Assembly (NCBI GenBank): GCA_002066995.1
Contig: MWTC01000035.1
Coordinates: 1-64,000, forward strand
Reading direction: 5' to 3'
DNA: 64,000 nt
Source of the DNA: Sphingobacteriales bacterium UTBCD1
GTDB lineage: Bacteria > Bacteroidota > Bacteroidia > Chitinophagales > Chitinophagaceae
The notes beneath the pieces were generated by a model that was given only the letters and a program-made list of their open reading frames with translations, was not told the origin of the DNA and made no database searches. Each line of letters opens with the position of its first letter. The first letter of the stretch is position 1. The translations under genes were made by a program, and so were the position numbers. Shown here piece after piece: positions 55,313-64,000 of this stretch.

Positions 55313-57037
55313 TCATTTATCATTCAGAATAAACTTTCTGAGCATATCTAATGCGGACATTGCAGTTTGTTCAATGTTTCTTTCCCTTTCGAAACGGAAA
55401 TTAAATTGTTTTGCTTCAGCCTTATACTTATTTCCGGCAGCGATCCAAACTGTGCCTACCGGTTTTTCTGCACTTCCGCCTTCCGGGCCCATGATCCCGG
55501 ATGTAGCAACGGCATAGTCAACGTTGAGCTTCTCTATTGCTCCTTTCACCATTTGCAGAACAGTTTCTTCACTTACGGCACCTACCGACTGTAATGTCTC
55601 ATGTTTCACTCCCAGTATATTTTCTTTTGCTTCGTTGGCATAGCTTACAATGCTGCCTTTATAGTATTGAGAGGAGCCGGGCACTGTTGTGATCAAATGT
55701 GCAATATATCCCCCGGTGCAGCTCTCGGCAGTTGCCAGCGTCTTATTTTTTTCATTCAGAATCCTGCCGATCACCACTTGCATGGGGATATCTTCTTCCG
55801 CTACTAAAATATCGCTGATCCGATCCTCCAGCTCTTTGATGTAGGGAACCAATTGTTTTTCCAGGTCTTCCTTTTTATCGCCTCTTGCGGTCAGCCTTAG
55901 CTTCACCATTCCATAAGCAGGGAGGTATGCAAGCCTGATATTTTCCGGCAGTGATGCTTCCCAGTCTTTTATCTGGTCTGCTATGAAGGATTCGCCTTTG
56001 CCTGCGGTAAAAAATGTTTTATGGACAATGGCAGGCAAGTCAAAATTTTGTTTCAATCTCGGTATCACTTCTTCTGAAATCAGGCCCATCATTTCGTATG
56101 GAACGCCGGGTAGTGAAATGAAAATTGGCCCGGATTCTCCCGGTCTTCCGGGTGATTGGGGTAAGCTTTCCGAAGGAGAAATATCAGGATTTATTAAAGA
56201 CTGTTTCGGATCTAATTCAAACAGGATTTTACTGATAACCTGCTCAGCCTCATGAAGAACTTGTTCATTGGTAAAACGAATTATCCTGAACCCATGTTTT
56301 TTCAATCGGGATGCACTTTCTTCTTCAGTTATTTTGCCTCCTGGTAATTGGTGATGTAATTCGTCAATTTTAATTATTATTTGAGCAGTCAGGCAAGCGA
56401 AATCTGCCTTATAGCCTGCAATAATATATTGCCGGCGGAATTTGTAACCGGACAATTTATTGTTATGAAGAATACGCCACAATGAATTTTCAGCTTCTGT
56501 TGCTTCTTTTAGCTGATAGGCAAAAGGATCTGCTCCCGGGTAGGAAATTTTTTTTTCGTTGATACCGGATTCCCTATTCTCCCTGAGGGAGGCCGGGAAA
56601 TTAAACCACATTCCCGGGGCTGTTCCTCTTTTATTAAAAAGAACATCACAAACGTCCGGCACTTCAGCTTGTTTTATGTTCATTTCCAGTAATGCACCGG
56701 GGCGGCGAAACACTTTTTCAAAAAGATGGTTTATATGTTTCAGCACCTGTTCATTTAAAACCAGTTTCCCGCCAAAATATTTGCACAATAAAGGCTTGGT
56801 GATATCATCAGCAGTCGGGCCCAGCCCTCCTGTAATAATAATGATCTCCGATTCCCGGCTCTCTTCATCAAGAGCATTCCAGATTTCATCCCAATCATCG
56901 CCAACTGCAACACGGTGCCTCACCCAAATTCCTATTTTATTAAGTTCCTGTGCTATGAATGCACTGTTGGTGTCAATGGTCTGGCCGATCAAAAGTTCAT
57001 CGCCGATGGTGATAATAGAAGCATTAACAATCTGCAT
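55313..57037 (-). CDS. cinA: CinA-family protein interrupted in frame by a DUF559 domain
   Basis: The protein has 574 residues, against about 415 for normal CinA. The N-terminal MoaB-like domain (IITIGDELLIGQTIDTNSAF, GGLGPTADDIT) is split between GTAPGMWF (about residue 145) and SLPGVPYEM (about 308). About 160 extra residues lie between. The C-terminal domain (about 410-574) carries TAESCTGGYIAHLITTVPGS and the deamidase region, so both halves of CinA remain readable. CinA proteins act as ADP-ribose pyrophosphatase and nicotinamide-nucleotide deamidase. A minus-strand -7 element (57051-57044) lies just before the ATG. Confidence 0.9.
   Translation of the reverse strand: MQIVNASIITIGDELLIGQTIDTNSAFIAQELNKIGIWVRHRVAVGDDWDEIWNALDEESRESEIIIITGGLGPTADDITKPLLCKYFGGKLVLNEQVLKHINHLFEKVFRRPGALLEMNIKQAEVPDVCDVLFNKRGTAPGMWFNFPASLRENRESGINEKKISYPGADPFAYQLKEATEAENSLWRILHNNKLSGYKFRRQYIIAGYKADFACLTAQIIIKIDELHHQLPGGKITEEESASRLKKHGFRIIRFTNEQVLHEAEQVISKILFELDPKQSLINPDISPSESLPQSPGRPGESGPIFISLPGVPYEMMGLISEEVIPRLKQNFDLPAIVHKTFFTAGKGESFIADQIKDWEASLPENIRLAYLPAYGMVKLRLTARGDKKEDLEKQLVPYIKELEDRISDILVAEEDIPMQVVIGRILNEKNKTLATAESCTGGYIAHLITTVPGSSQYYKGSIVSYANEAKENILGVKHETLQSVGAVSEETVLQMVKGAIEKLNVDYAVATSGIMGPEGGSAEKPVGTVWIAAGNKYKAEAKQFNFRFERERNIEQTAMSALDMLRKFILNDK
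56126..56604 (-). mobile_element. In-frame intragenic insertion carrying a DUF559 endonuclease domain
   Basis: Residues about 146-304 of the CinA frame are foreign to the family. Residues 168-278 match DUF559, a Vsr-like PD-(D/E)XK nuclease domain: NSLWRILHNNKLSGYKFRRQ, then YKADFACL and KHGFRIIRFTNEQVL. The edges carry small hairpins (CTCCC/GGGAG at 56579-56591; CCCGG/CCGGG at 56139-56152) and an 8-base direct repeat ATTCTCCC (56134-56141 and 56576-56583). The usual ELDG..H motif reads KIDELHH, so the nuclease may be inactive. Confidence 0.8.
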
Positions 57038-57043
57038 AGGCTA

Positions 57044-57051
57044 CAAAGTTA
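57044..57051 (-). promoter_or_regulatory. -7 element upstream of cinA
   Basis: TAACTTTG on the minus strand fits TAnnTTTG. Its end lies seven bases before the cinA ATG, which implies a leaderless or nearly leaderless mRNA. Confidence 0.5.
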
Positions 57052-57060
57052 TGAGTTAAC

Positions 57061-57068
57061 TAAATTTG
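57061..57068 (+). promoter_or_regulatory. -7 element for the PBP4 gene
   Basis: TAAATTTG on the plus strand fits TAnnTTTG and lies 37 bases before the chosen ATG at 57105, in the short region divergent from cinA. Confidence 0.45.
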
Positions 57069-57104
57069 ACCTGAACTACATTGATTTTAAACTGTAAATG
57101 CTTT

Positions 57105-58496
57105 ATGAAAAAGGTAATATTTCTTCTCAGCTGCTGCTTAATTGCTGTTGCGGTATCTTCTCAGACTGTTGCATCAAAACTTAAGATAGCGTATAAAAAG
57201 TTTGAAAATGATCCCCAGTTGAATCATGCGATCAGTTCAATATATGTGATTGATGCAAAGACCGGCAAAGTGATTTTTGAAAGAAATGCTTCCCTCGGAC
57301 TGGCCGGTGCATCCACACAAAAAATTTTTACTGCCGCAACGGCATTCGAATTACTGGGAAATGAGTACCGTTTCAAAACCCGTTTAGGTTATTCGGGAAA
57401 AATAAACGGGGGAGTTTTGAATGGGGACCTTTATGTTGTGGGCAGTGGCGATCCTACTTTGGGTAGCTGGCGGTGGCAGCAAACAAAAGATAGTATAGTA
57501 TTGGATCAATGGATCGGCGAAATAAAAAAAATGGGTATCCAAAAGATCAATGGAACAATAAGGACCAATACTTCTGCATTTTCATACCAGGCTATTCCAG
57601 ACGGATGGATATGGCAGGATATCGGTAACTATTATGGTGCAGGATCATACCCGTTGAACTGGAAAGAAAACCAGTATGATCTTTACCTGAGATCAGGAAG
57701 TAAATTAAATGATACTGTGGCAATACTTAATGACAGCAGTTTTCATTTCAATGTGAACGAACTTCGTTCTGCTCCCAAAGGAACCGGCGACAATGCATAT
57801 ATTTATTACGATCACAGCATATCCGGAACTATTCCGGTCAATGAGAGATCATTTGGCATTTCCGGAGCAACAGATGACCCGGTCCGAGACTTGCTTTCGG
57901 ATCTTGGTTCCGCCCTGTCCAAAAACGCCATTCACTTAAGCGGGGAAAACCATACTTATCACCGTTATCTTTTCCTGAATGATTCTTCGGAATTAAAGGA
58001 TATTCATTTTTTTTATACTCAATATTCACCCGCACTGGACTCGATAGTTTATTGGTTTTTGCAAAAAAGTATTAATCTCTATGGCGAGTCGCTGGTAAAA
58101 ACGTTTAGTTATGAAAAGAATAGTTCCGGAACTACTGGTGCAGGTGTGGATATGATGATAGATTTCTGGAGGCAGAGAGGTATAGAAAAGGATGAAATGC
58201 ATATTGTGGATGGATCAGGGCTTTCCCCATTGAACCGCATCACCACTCATGCTCAGGTGAAAGTGTTACAGTTTGCAAAGTCCCGCAGTTGGTATCCCCG
58301 TTTTTATGACGGGCTTCCGGAATACAATGGCATGAAAATGAAAAGCGGTACGATCAATGGAGTAAAAGGCTTTTCAGGCTACCATAAATCAAAAAAAGGG
58401 GAAGAATTTATTTTTTCATTCCTGGTAAACAATTACAACGGTTCACCTTCTGCGCTGGTAAATAAAATGTTTGGTGTATTGAATAGCTTAAAATAA
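57105..58496 (+). CDS. dacB: D-alanyl-D-alanine carboxypeptidase/endopeptidase (PBP4 type)
   Basis: I start at 57105 (MKKVIFLLSCCLIAVAVSSQ, a signal peptide); the frame opens at 57081. The 463-residue S13 peptidase has the SxxK motif at 70-73 (GASTQKIFTAA), the SxN-type motif in KSINLYGESLVKTF and KSG in MKSGTINGVKGFSG. It trims or cleaves peptidoglycan cross-links in the periplasm. It is divergent from cinA. Confidence 0.92.
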   Translation: MKKVIFLLSCCLIAVAVSSQTVASKLKIAYKKFENDPQLNHAISSIYVIDAKTGKVIFERNASLGLAGASTQKIFTAATAFELLGNEYRFKTRLGYSGKINGGVLNGDLYVVGSGDPTLGSWRWQQTKDSIVLDQWIGEIKKMGIQKINGTIRTNTSAFSYQAIPDGWIWQDIGNYYGAGSYPLNWKENQYDLYLRSGSKLNDTVAILNDSSFHFNVNELRSAPKGTGDNAYIYYDHSISGTIPVNERSFGISGATDDPVRDLLSDLGSALSKNAIHLSGENHTYHRYLFLNDSSELKDIHFFYTQYSPALDSIVYWFLQKSINLYGESLVKTFSYEKNSSGTTGAGVDMMIDFWRQRGIEKDEMHIVDGSGLSPLNRITTHAQVKVLQFAKSRSWYPRFYDGLPEYNGMKMKSGTINGVKGFSGYHKSKKGEEFIFSFLVNNYNGSPSALVNKMFGVLNSLK

Positions 58497-58536
58497 AAAA
58501 GGATGATCAGAAATTCAGAGATTGCGGCAGGGGTAT

Positions 58537-59547
58537 TTAAAACAATCTTATTCCTGCGCCGATCAGCCAGGGAACGGCAAAGCTTCCGGCCCATATAAGT
58601 ACAATAATGATTTTTCCGGTCACAGAAATATCCTGAACCAGTGTTCTTTGTAAAAGATTCTGCATCATGTTTTTTATTTGTTCTTCTTTATGGGAATATT
58701 CAAAAGGCGGCGATTCAGGAACATTCCGAAAAGGTGCATGCAGGCGTATCAGTACATTGCGGATCTTCCAATAATTTTCATTGCTGAGTTCTTCATAGGT
58801 TGTGTTCAGATCTATTCCTTCTTCTTCGATCTTTTTTGTCAATTTATCAAACTGAACATCGGTAATGAGCCGAGACAGCAGGAATAAAGGCAGGATCAAT
58901 AAAGGATAAAAGGGCCGTTGCATTCCGTACAGGGCAAACCAGATCATTACTCCCGCAGATATGATGATGAATACCTGGCTGATTATATGGCTGCCATCAA
59001 GGAAGAGGCGGTTCAACAGTTGCCCTCCATCCAGCGGATATACAGGAAGAAGGTTGAAAAGGTTCAGGAAGACCAGTATCCATGCGATGCGGTTCAGCAG
59101 GAAAATTTGAGAATAGTCATTTGAAATATACGGAGCAGCAAAATAAAGAGCAATGCCCACCAGTATGCCCGGAAGAGGGCCGGCCAGAAGAATGATTGCA
59201 GATTGCAGTTGTGATACTTCGTGTTTTTTACCGGAAGCATAAGCCCCGAGTAAGGGAATAAAAAAAATACCAAGATCCTGGTAGTTGTAAAATTTCATGG
59301 CAAAAAAATGGCCCAGTTCATGAAAGACAACAATAGCAGTCAGCGCCAGCAACAATGTCCAGTTGTTTCTGAAAAAGAAATAGCCAATGATCAGGTATAA
59401 GGCCAGGCTGGTGAAAGACCTGATTAAAATACTTGTACGGCTTTTGGGCTCATCGGCCGGAAGCTTGGGAGGATAAAAAAAATTATTCTCAGCGGGTGAA
59501 ACATGATCCTTATTGCCGGGCCCGGATGAGTGTTGCAATTCTTCCAT
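58537..59547 (-). CDS. M50-family site-2-type membrane metalloprotease
   Basis: This 336-residue polytopic membrane protein has zinc motif HELGH at 76-80 and a second motif in LPVYPLDGGQLLNRL. It cleaves membrane proteins or handles proteolytic signalling, but the target is unknown. The N-terminal 37 residues are cytosolic and polar; the C-terminal region after about 220 is also soluble. It follows the DoxX gene by 25 bases on the same strand. Confidence 0.88.
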   Translation of the reverse strand: MEELQHSSGPGNKDHVSPAENNFFYPPKLPADEPKSRTSILIRSFTSLALYLIIGYFFFRNNWTLLLALTAIVVFHELGHFFAMKFYNYQDLGIFFIPLLGAYASGKKHEVSQLQSAIILLAGPLPGILVGIALYFAAPYISNDYSQIFLLNRIAWILVFLNLFNLLPVYPLDGGQLLNRLFLDGSHIISQVFIIISAGVMIWFALYGMQRPFYPLLILPLFLLSRLITDVQFDKLTKKIEEEGIDLNTTYEELSNENYWKIRNVLIRLHAPFRNVPESPPFEYSHKEEQIKNMMQNLLQRTLVQDISVTGKIIIVLIWAGSFAVPWLIGAGIRLF

Positions 59548-59572
59548 GATATTTATTCGGGCAAGTTAATCA

Positions 59573-59983
59573 CTATTTCCCTATCAGCCTGTCAATACTC
59601 CATTTTCCCGGTCCGCAAAGAAGTGTTGTGATGGATGCTATCAGGTAAAAGATCGGCATCTCACTTTCATTCAAAGGAGATCCTTTGTGAACTATAAAGA
59701 TTATGGTCAAAAAATGAAGTACGAGTACAAATGAAACCAAACGGGTGAGCAAACCCATTGCCCACAATGCGGCACAGGCTATTTCTGCAAACAATGCCAG
59801 CAAAAGGCTGGGATGAGAACCTAAGCCTACGGGGTCTGAAAATGCATCTTTCATCTGATCATACTTGTTTATTTTCATCAGGCCATGATCCAGAAATAAA
59901 AGGCCTGCAAAACCTACTCTGATCAGGAACATACTGAGGTTAAAAGAAAAATCAGAATACCGGGTGCTGAATATTTTTTTCAT
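59573..59983 (-). CDS. DoxX-family membrane protein
   Basis: The protein is 136 residues from the ATG at 59983 (MKKIFSTRYSDFSFNLS); the open frame begins at 60025 with KYIFYHCKTK, which looks non-coding. Four hydrophobic segments and the DoxX pattern LIRVGFAGLLFLDHGLMKI are present. It is an inner-membrane protein, often linked to respiration or redox, without an assigned reaction. Confidence 0.82.
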   Translation of the reverse strand: MKKIFSTRYSDFSFNLSMFLIRVGFAGLLFLDHGLMKINKYDQMKDAFSDPVGLGSHPSLLLALFAEIACAALWAMGLLTRLVSFVLVLHFLTIIFIVHKGSPLNESEMPIFYLIASITTLLCGPGKWSIDRLIGK

Positions 59984-60173
59984 TGTCGGTGCTTTAGTTT
60001 TGCAATGATAAAAAATATATTTCATTATTTGTATCCGCTTGTAAAAATGAAGGAAATGTTAAATCGTTTCCGGTCGGGCAGTTATCCACAACTGTTTGGA
60101 ATGATGTTTGGCTACCCTCGAAATAATTTGAAACTTCGCAACGTTTATTTTGCAACGGACAAAGGACAACCCA

Positions 60174-63100
60174 ATGAAGAATAAAAGTTTTCTGGCGATT
60201 GCTATTTTTTTCTGTACATCAGCTTTCTCCCAACAAACCCGAATTTACTCTGACCCTCCGCTGATAGATAAATTCAAAGAGGCCAAGGAATATTTTCAGA
60301 AAGAGGAATACAGCCTGGCATACCCGCTTTTCAGGGAATTGCAGCGTTCTGTTCAGGAATCAGACAGGGCAAATAATATGATCACCACCCAGGAGATCGA
60401 ATATTACACGATCGTCTGCGGCCTGAAACAAAATGAAGGTATGGCGGAACAACAGGCCATTGAATATATAAACCTCGAAAAGAACGCAGCAAGGACGCAG
60501 ATGTTGAGCTTTCATCTCGGCGAATATTATTTCCGCCGGCAAAAATTCGCAGAGGCAGCAGAGCAATACGGGAAAACCAATATCGGGAATCTCAGTAACC
60601 GGGAGATCGCCGACATGAAATTTCACCAGGGTTATTCGTATTTCACCTTGCAGCGATTTGCGCAGGCAAAGCCTTTGTTCAATACGATACGCAGCATCAA
60701 AGATGATCCGGATTATATTGATGCCAATTATTACTATGGTTTCCTTGCTTTCAGGGACGGGCAGTACACGGATGCTTTGGAAAGTTTTAAAGTCGTGGAA
60801 AATGAAAAGAATTATTCCTCTGTGGTACCGTATTACATTGCGCAGATTTATTATATACAGGGAAAAAAAGATGAAGCAATCAGCTATGTGCAGAATAAGC
60901 TGAAAGGAGGCAACACGCAATACTATGACCTGGAATTAAAACAACTGATCGGCCATGCTTATTTCGAGAGAAAAGAATTTGCAAAAGCGCTGCCTTACCT
61001 GGAAGATTTTGTGAACCGTTCCAAAAAAGTGAGAAGGGAAGATATGTATGAGCTGGCTTATTGTTACTACCAGAATAATCAACTGCCCAAAGCTATTGAC
61101 GGGTTCAAACAATTAAGCGGGAAAGAAGACTCCCTGAGCCAGCATGCCATGTACCTGCTCGGTGATGCTTACCTGAAGACGGGCCAAAAAACCAATGCAA
61201 GAAATGCTTTTCTTTTTTGTGCTGCCAACAGCATCAATTCAAAGCAAAAAGAGATTTCAAGATTTCAATATGCAAAACTTTCTTACGAACTCGGTTATCA
61301 GGATGAAGCATTGAACGGGTTGAAATCTTTCCTGAATGATTACCCGAATTCGGCGTACAATACAGAAGCAAGGGAGTTACTGGTTTCGGTTTTGGCCAAT
61401 ACCAATAATTATAAAGATGCCCAGGCTTTGCTGGAAAGTTTAAGCAATCCTTCGCCCGCTGCAAAAAAATTATACCCGCAGATATTGTACGGCAGGGCTA
61501 CAGAACTGGTCAATGACGGGCGCCTGTCTGATGCAGATGCCCTGCTGGATAAAGCATTGAAAGATCCCAATAACAGTTCTGTTCTTCCGTTCATTAATTT
61601 CTGGAAAGGGGAAATCGCATACCGGAATAATAAACTGGATGATGCAATTAAATTTTATAATGCATATATCAGTGCAGGTTCTCCTACCGGGGGAGAAGCA
61701 AATGCTACCGATGCACGGTATAATCTTGGTTATTGTTATTTGCGTAAAGAAAATTACCAGGCGGCATTGAGCTTTTTTGAACCGATTGGGAAAAACCCGG
61801 CGCTTAATTCCGGAGAGCTGAAACAAGATGCCTATGTGCGTACAGCAGACTGTTATTTCATGAACAGGGATTACAGCAAAGCAAAGGCCATGTATGATAA
61901 TGTAATAAAGTTTTCCTGGCCGGCAGAAGATTATGCCACATTCCAAATTGCAATGATTTCCGGTATTAAAAGCTCGTCAGATAAAATCAGTCTTCTGAAC
62001 ACACTAATCAGGAAGTTTCCCGCCTCAACGCTGGTAACGGATGCCAATATGGAAATTGCGCAGACCTATATTGCCGATGAGCGGTTTAAAGAGTCAATTC
62101 CTTATTTGAATAATGTATTAAAGGGAGATGATAATTCCAGCCTGAAACCTCATACTCTTTTGAAATTGGGTGTGGTGTATTATAACCTGAATGATAATAC
62201 GGACGCATTAAAACAATATAAGGCGCTGATCACTCAATACCCGAATTCTCCTGAAGCCGGCAACGCATTGGATAACGTTAAGACGATCTACATAGAAGAC
62301 GGCAAAGCGAATGAATATGCGGATTTCATGCGCCAGGCAGGCAGGCCTATCAGTGTTAGTTCTGAAGATTCGTTGTCCTATACTGCTGCAATGACTCAAT
62401 ACCAAAACGGGAATGTAACGGCTGCATTGAACGGGTTCAATAATTATTTACAGCGGTTTACCAGCGGTGTGTATACCATAGATGCACAATTTTATATTGG
62501 AGAGATCTATTACAGCAGGAAAGATTTCGCAAACGCATTGAAGGCTTATGAAGTAGTGGCGGATAATGCCCCGAACAGTTATGCAGAAAGGGCAATACTG
62601 AATGCGGCACGTATTAATTTTTTTGAGCTGAAAGATTATACTAAAGCAGAAAAATATTATTCCCAGCTGAAACAAATTACCTCTAACCAGGAGAACAGGC
62701 TGGAAGCAATGCGGGGATTGCTTCGTTGCCAGTACCAGCTCCAGAAATGGGACGTGGCATTGGATAATGCCAAAGAACTTTCTGAAGCAAAAGGCAGCAG
62801 CGCCGATGATAAAGTATTGGCAGAAATGACTATTGCAAAATCCTACGAAGTAAAACAACAATACGACCTGGCCATCGCAAGTTTTAAAAAGGTAGTGCAA
62901 CTGAATAAAGCTGCCCTGGCAGCAGAAGCCCGCTATGAAATTGCCAATTGCTGGTTTGCAGTGAACCGGCTTGGTGATGCGGAAAAAGCCGCATTCGAAA
63001 CGATCAATAAATCCGGCTCATACGATTTCTGGGTCACGAAAGCATATATCCTGCTCGGGGATATTTATTTCCGGCAAAAAGATTATTTCAATGCAAAAGC

Positions 63101-63218
63101 AACCTACCAGAGCGTTGTGAATAACAGCATTGATTTGGAATTAAAAAATGAAGCGCAGACAAAGCTGAATAAAGTTTTAGAGGAAGAAAAGAATAACAGC
63201 AAGGTGAATAATCAATAA
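60174..63218 (+). CDS. Large periplasmic tetratricopeptide-repeat protein
   Basis: The protein is 1014 residues from the ATG at 60174 (MKNKSFLAIAIFFCTSAFSQ, a signal peptide; the frame is open from 60150). The whole remaining sequence is tandem TPR units of about 34 residues, such as SREDYELAYCYYQNNQLPKA-like segments and YKDAQALLESL. Such proteins act as protein-protein scaffolds. It is followed after 14 bases by an outer-membrane barrel gene, a pairing common in Bacteroidota, so a role in envelope assembly is inferred. Confidence 0.85.
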   Translation: MKNKSFLAIAIFFCTSAFSQQTRIYSDPPLIDKFKEAKEYFQKEEYSLAYPLFRELQRSVQESDRANNMITTQEIEYYTIVCGLKQNEGMAEQQAIEYINLEKNAARTQMLSFHLGEYYFRRQKFAEAAEQYGKTNIGNLSNREIADMKFHQGYSYFTLQRFAQAKPLFNTIRSIKDDPDYIDANYYYGFLAFRDGQYTDALESFKVVENEKNYSSVVPYYIAQIYYIQGKKDEAISYVQNKLKGGNTQYYDLELKQLIGHAYFERKEFAKALPYLEDFVNRSKKVRREDMYELAYCYYQNNQLPKAIDGFKQLSGKEDSLSQHAMYLLGDAYLKTGQKTNARNAFLFCAANSINSKQKEISRFQYAKLSYELGYQDEALNGLKSFLNDYPNSAYNTEARELLVSVLANTNNYKDAQALLESLSNPSPAAKKLYPQILYGRATELVNDGRLSDADALLDKALKDPNNSSVLPFINFWKGEIAYRNNKLDDAIKFYNAYISAGSPTGGEANATDARYNLGYCYLRKENYQAALSFFEPIGKNPALNSGELKQDAYVRTADCYFMNRDYSKAKAMYDNVIKFSWPAEDYATFQIAMISGIKSSSDKISLLNTLIRKFPASTLVTDANMEIAQTYIADERFKESIPYLNNVLKGDDNSSLKPHTLLKLGVVYYNLNDNTDALKQYKALITQYPNSPEAGNALDNVKTIYIEDGKANEYADFMRQAGRPISVSSEDSLSYTAAMTQYQNGNVTAALNGFNNYLQRFTSGVYTIDAQFYIGEIYYSRKDFANALKAYEVVADNAPNSYAERAILNAARINFFELKDYTKAEKYYSQLKQITSNQENRLEAMRGLLRCQYQLQKWDVALDNAKELSEAKGSSADDKVLAEMTIAKSYEVKQQYDLAIASFKKVVQLNKAALAAEARYEIANCWFAVNRLGDAEKAAFETINKSGSYDFWVTKAYILLGDIYFRQKDYFNAKATYQSVVNNSIDLELKNEAQTKLNKVLEEEKNNSKVNNQ

Positions 63219-63232
63219 AAGGAAAGCATTTT

Positions 63233-64000
63233 ATGAAAGGATCCATATACAGATCAATTTTTGTTGCCGCATTGTTCATTGCACCGGCTATTGCTGTGCA
63301 TGCACAGGACAGCACCAAAAGGAGGACCGTAAATATTACTTCTACATTTAAACCCGTGCTGCGGGAGGCTGCAAAGATTAATTTCAATGCAAATCCACCG
63401 GCTGCAGATACTTCGAAGCCCGTTTTGAAATATGAAATACCGGATCAGAATCTTTTATTCGGTTATCAACCCGGCTCGTTAAAGCCGCTGGCATTGCAGA
63501 TTGATTCGGGTGGTAAATGGGACAACAGCAATTATATCAAAGCAGGTTTTGGCAGTTTGAAGACTCCGTATATTCAAACAGGATTTTCATTTGGTGACGG
63601 GAGAAATATAGGATTGAATATTTATGCTAAGCATGTTTCTTCTGATGGCACAAGGGAATTTCAGAAATTCAGTACCACCGATGTTAAGCTTGATGGTTTT
63701 TATAAAACACCCGGGAACCTGGAATGGGATGCAAGCCTTGAAATGAAACAGGATGGTACATATAAATACGGATTTGAGCCGGAAACACTTAATTTCCCCA
63801 GGGATTCACTGAAACAAAACTTTCAAACTATCGGGGGTACTGTAGGGCTGCATAATATAAATTTAACCCCGATGGGATTGAGCTATTCCCCTCTTTTGAA
63901 AATAAATGTGTTTACCGATAATCATAAAAATTCCGAAAGTAATACGGTTCTTGATCTTCCTTTACAAAAAACGATCGGACAGGTATTTGGAGCAAAGCTT
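63233..64000 (+). CDS. Outer-membrane beta-barrel protein, partial (cut by window end)
   Basis: The frame is open from the ATG at 63233 to the end of the window (256 codons). MKGSIYRSIFVAALFIAPAI and AVHAQ form a signal peptide. The mature N-terminus has RRTVNITSTFKPVLREAAK, a plug-like lead, then alternating strands such as NYIKAGFGSLKTPYIQTGFS and NIGLNIYAKHVSSDG. It is in the same transcript as the TPR protein. The C-terminus lies outside the window, so length and family cannot be confirmed. Confidence 0.75.
   Translation, partial: MKGSIYRSIFVAALFIAPAIAVHAQDSTKRRTVNITSTFKPVLREAAKINFNANPPAADTSKPVLKYEIPDQNLLFGYQPGSLKPLALQIDSGGKWDNSNYIKAGFGSLKTPYIQTGFSFGDGRNIGLNIYAKHVSSDGTREFQKFSTTDVKLDGFYKTPGNLEWDASLEMKQDGTYKYGFEPETLNFPRDSLKQNFQTIGGTVGLHNINLTPMGLSYSPLLKINVFTDNHKNSESNTVLDLPLQKTIGQVFGAKL

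Overview
The window reads as a stretch of chromosome from a Bacteroidota bacterium, most likely of the Chitinophagaceae type. The grounds are a type IX secretion C-terminal sorting domain (7530-8522), PorT-like outer-membrane barrels, small lipoproteins, genes with few Shine-Dalgarno sites, and repeated matches to the Bacteroidota -7 promoter element TAnnTTTG. No rRNA, tRNA, CRISPR array or classical insertion sequence was found. The species assignment is inference.

Layout. 1-8.6 kb: two tandem outer-membrane barrels, a pyrimidine and coenzyme A housekeeping group (pyrR, pyrB, coaD, a thioesterase, a Nudix hydrolase, pyrE), then small envelope proteins and a T9SS cargo protein. 8.6-13.8 kb: a metallo-beta-lactamase-fold enzyme, an unassigned secreted enzyme-like protein, a lysine-rich secreted protein with DGTPDMR repeats, and a thiolase. 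13.9-33.4 kb: a continuous minus-strand block of 18 amino-acid biosynthesis genes in the order leuA-leuC-leuD-leuB, ilvE-ilvD-ilvB-ilvN-ilvC-ilvA, hisG-hisD-hisC-hisB-hisH-hisA-hisF-hisIE. 33.6-36.8 kb: an unassigned helical protein and an altronate dehydratase-like enzyme. 37-45.5 kb: a two-component signalling island with two HisKA_3 kinases, two LuxR-type regulators and a lone receiver. 45.6-64 kb: exonuclease, dolichol-phosphate-mannose-synthase-like transferase, transporter, methyltransferase, S9 peptidase, lipoyl E2, CinA, PBP4, M50 protease, DoxX, and a TPR protein followed by a barrel protein cut by the window end.

The most interesting features are regulatory and mobile. Two short leader ORFs, too small for ordinary gene calling, sit in front of hisG and ilvE. 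The first encodes five His codons among codons 6-12. The second encodes a run of nine Ile/Val codons. Each is followed by a strong intrinsic terminator whose 5' arm can pair with a segment inside the leader ORF. These are textbook ribosome-mediated attenuators, so the his operon should respond to charged tRNA-His and the ilv operon to charged tRNA-Ile and tRNA-Val. The leu genes lie upstream in the same direction, outside the ilv attenuator, so they may be controlled separately.

The cinA gene is about 160 codons longer than normal because a DUF559 (Vsr-like) endonuclease domain sits in frame between the GTAPGMWF and LPGVPYEM motifs. It is flanked by short hairpins and an 8-base direct repeat. 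This looks like an in-frame intragenic mobile element, now with an altered catalytic motif. Other short repeat-like pieces appear to have entered the N-terminus of HisB, the hisG-hisD spacer and perhaps the E2 linker.
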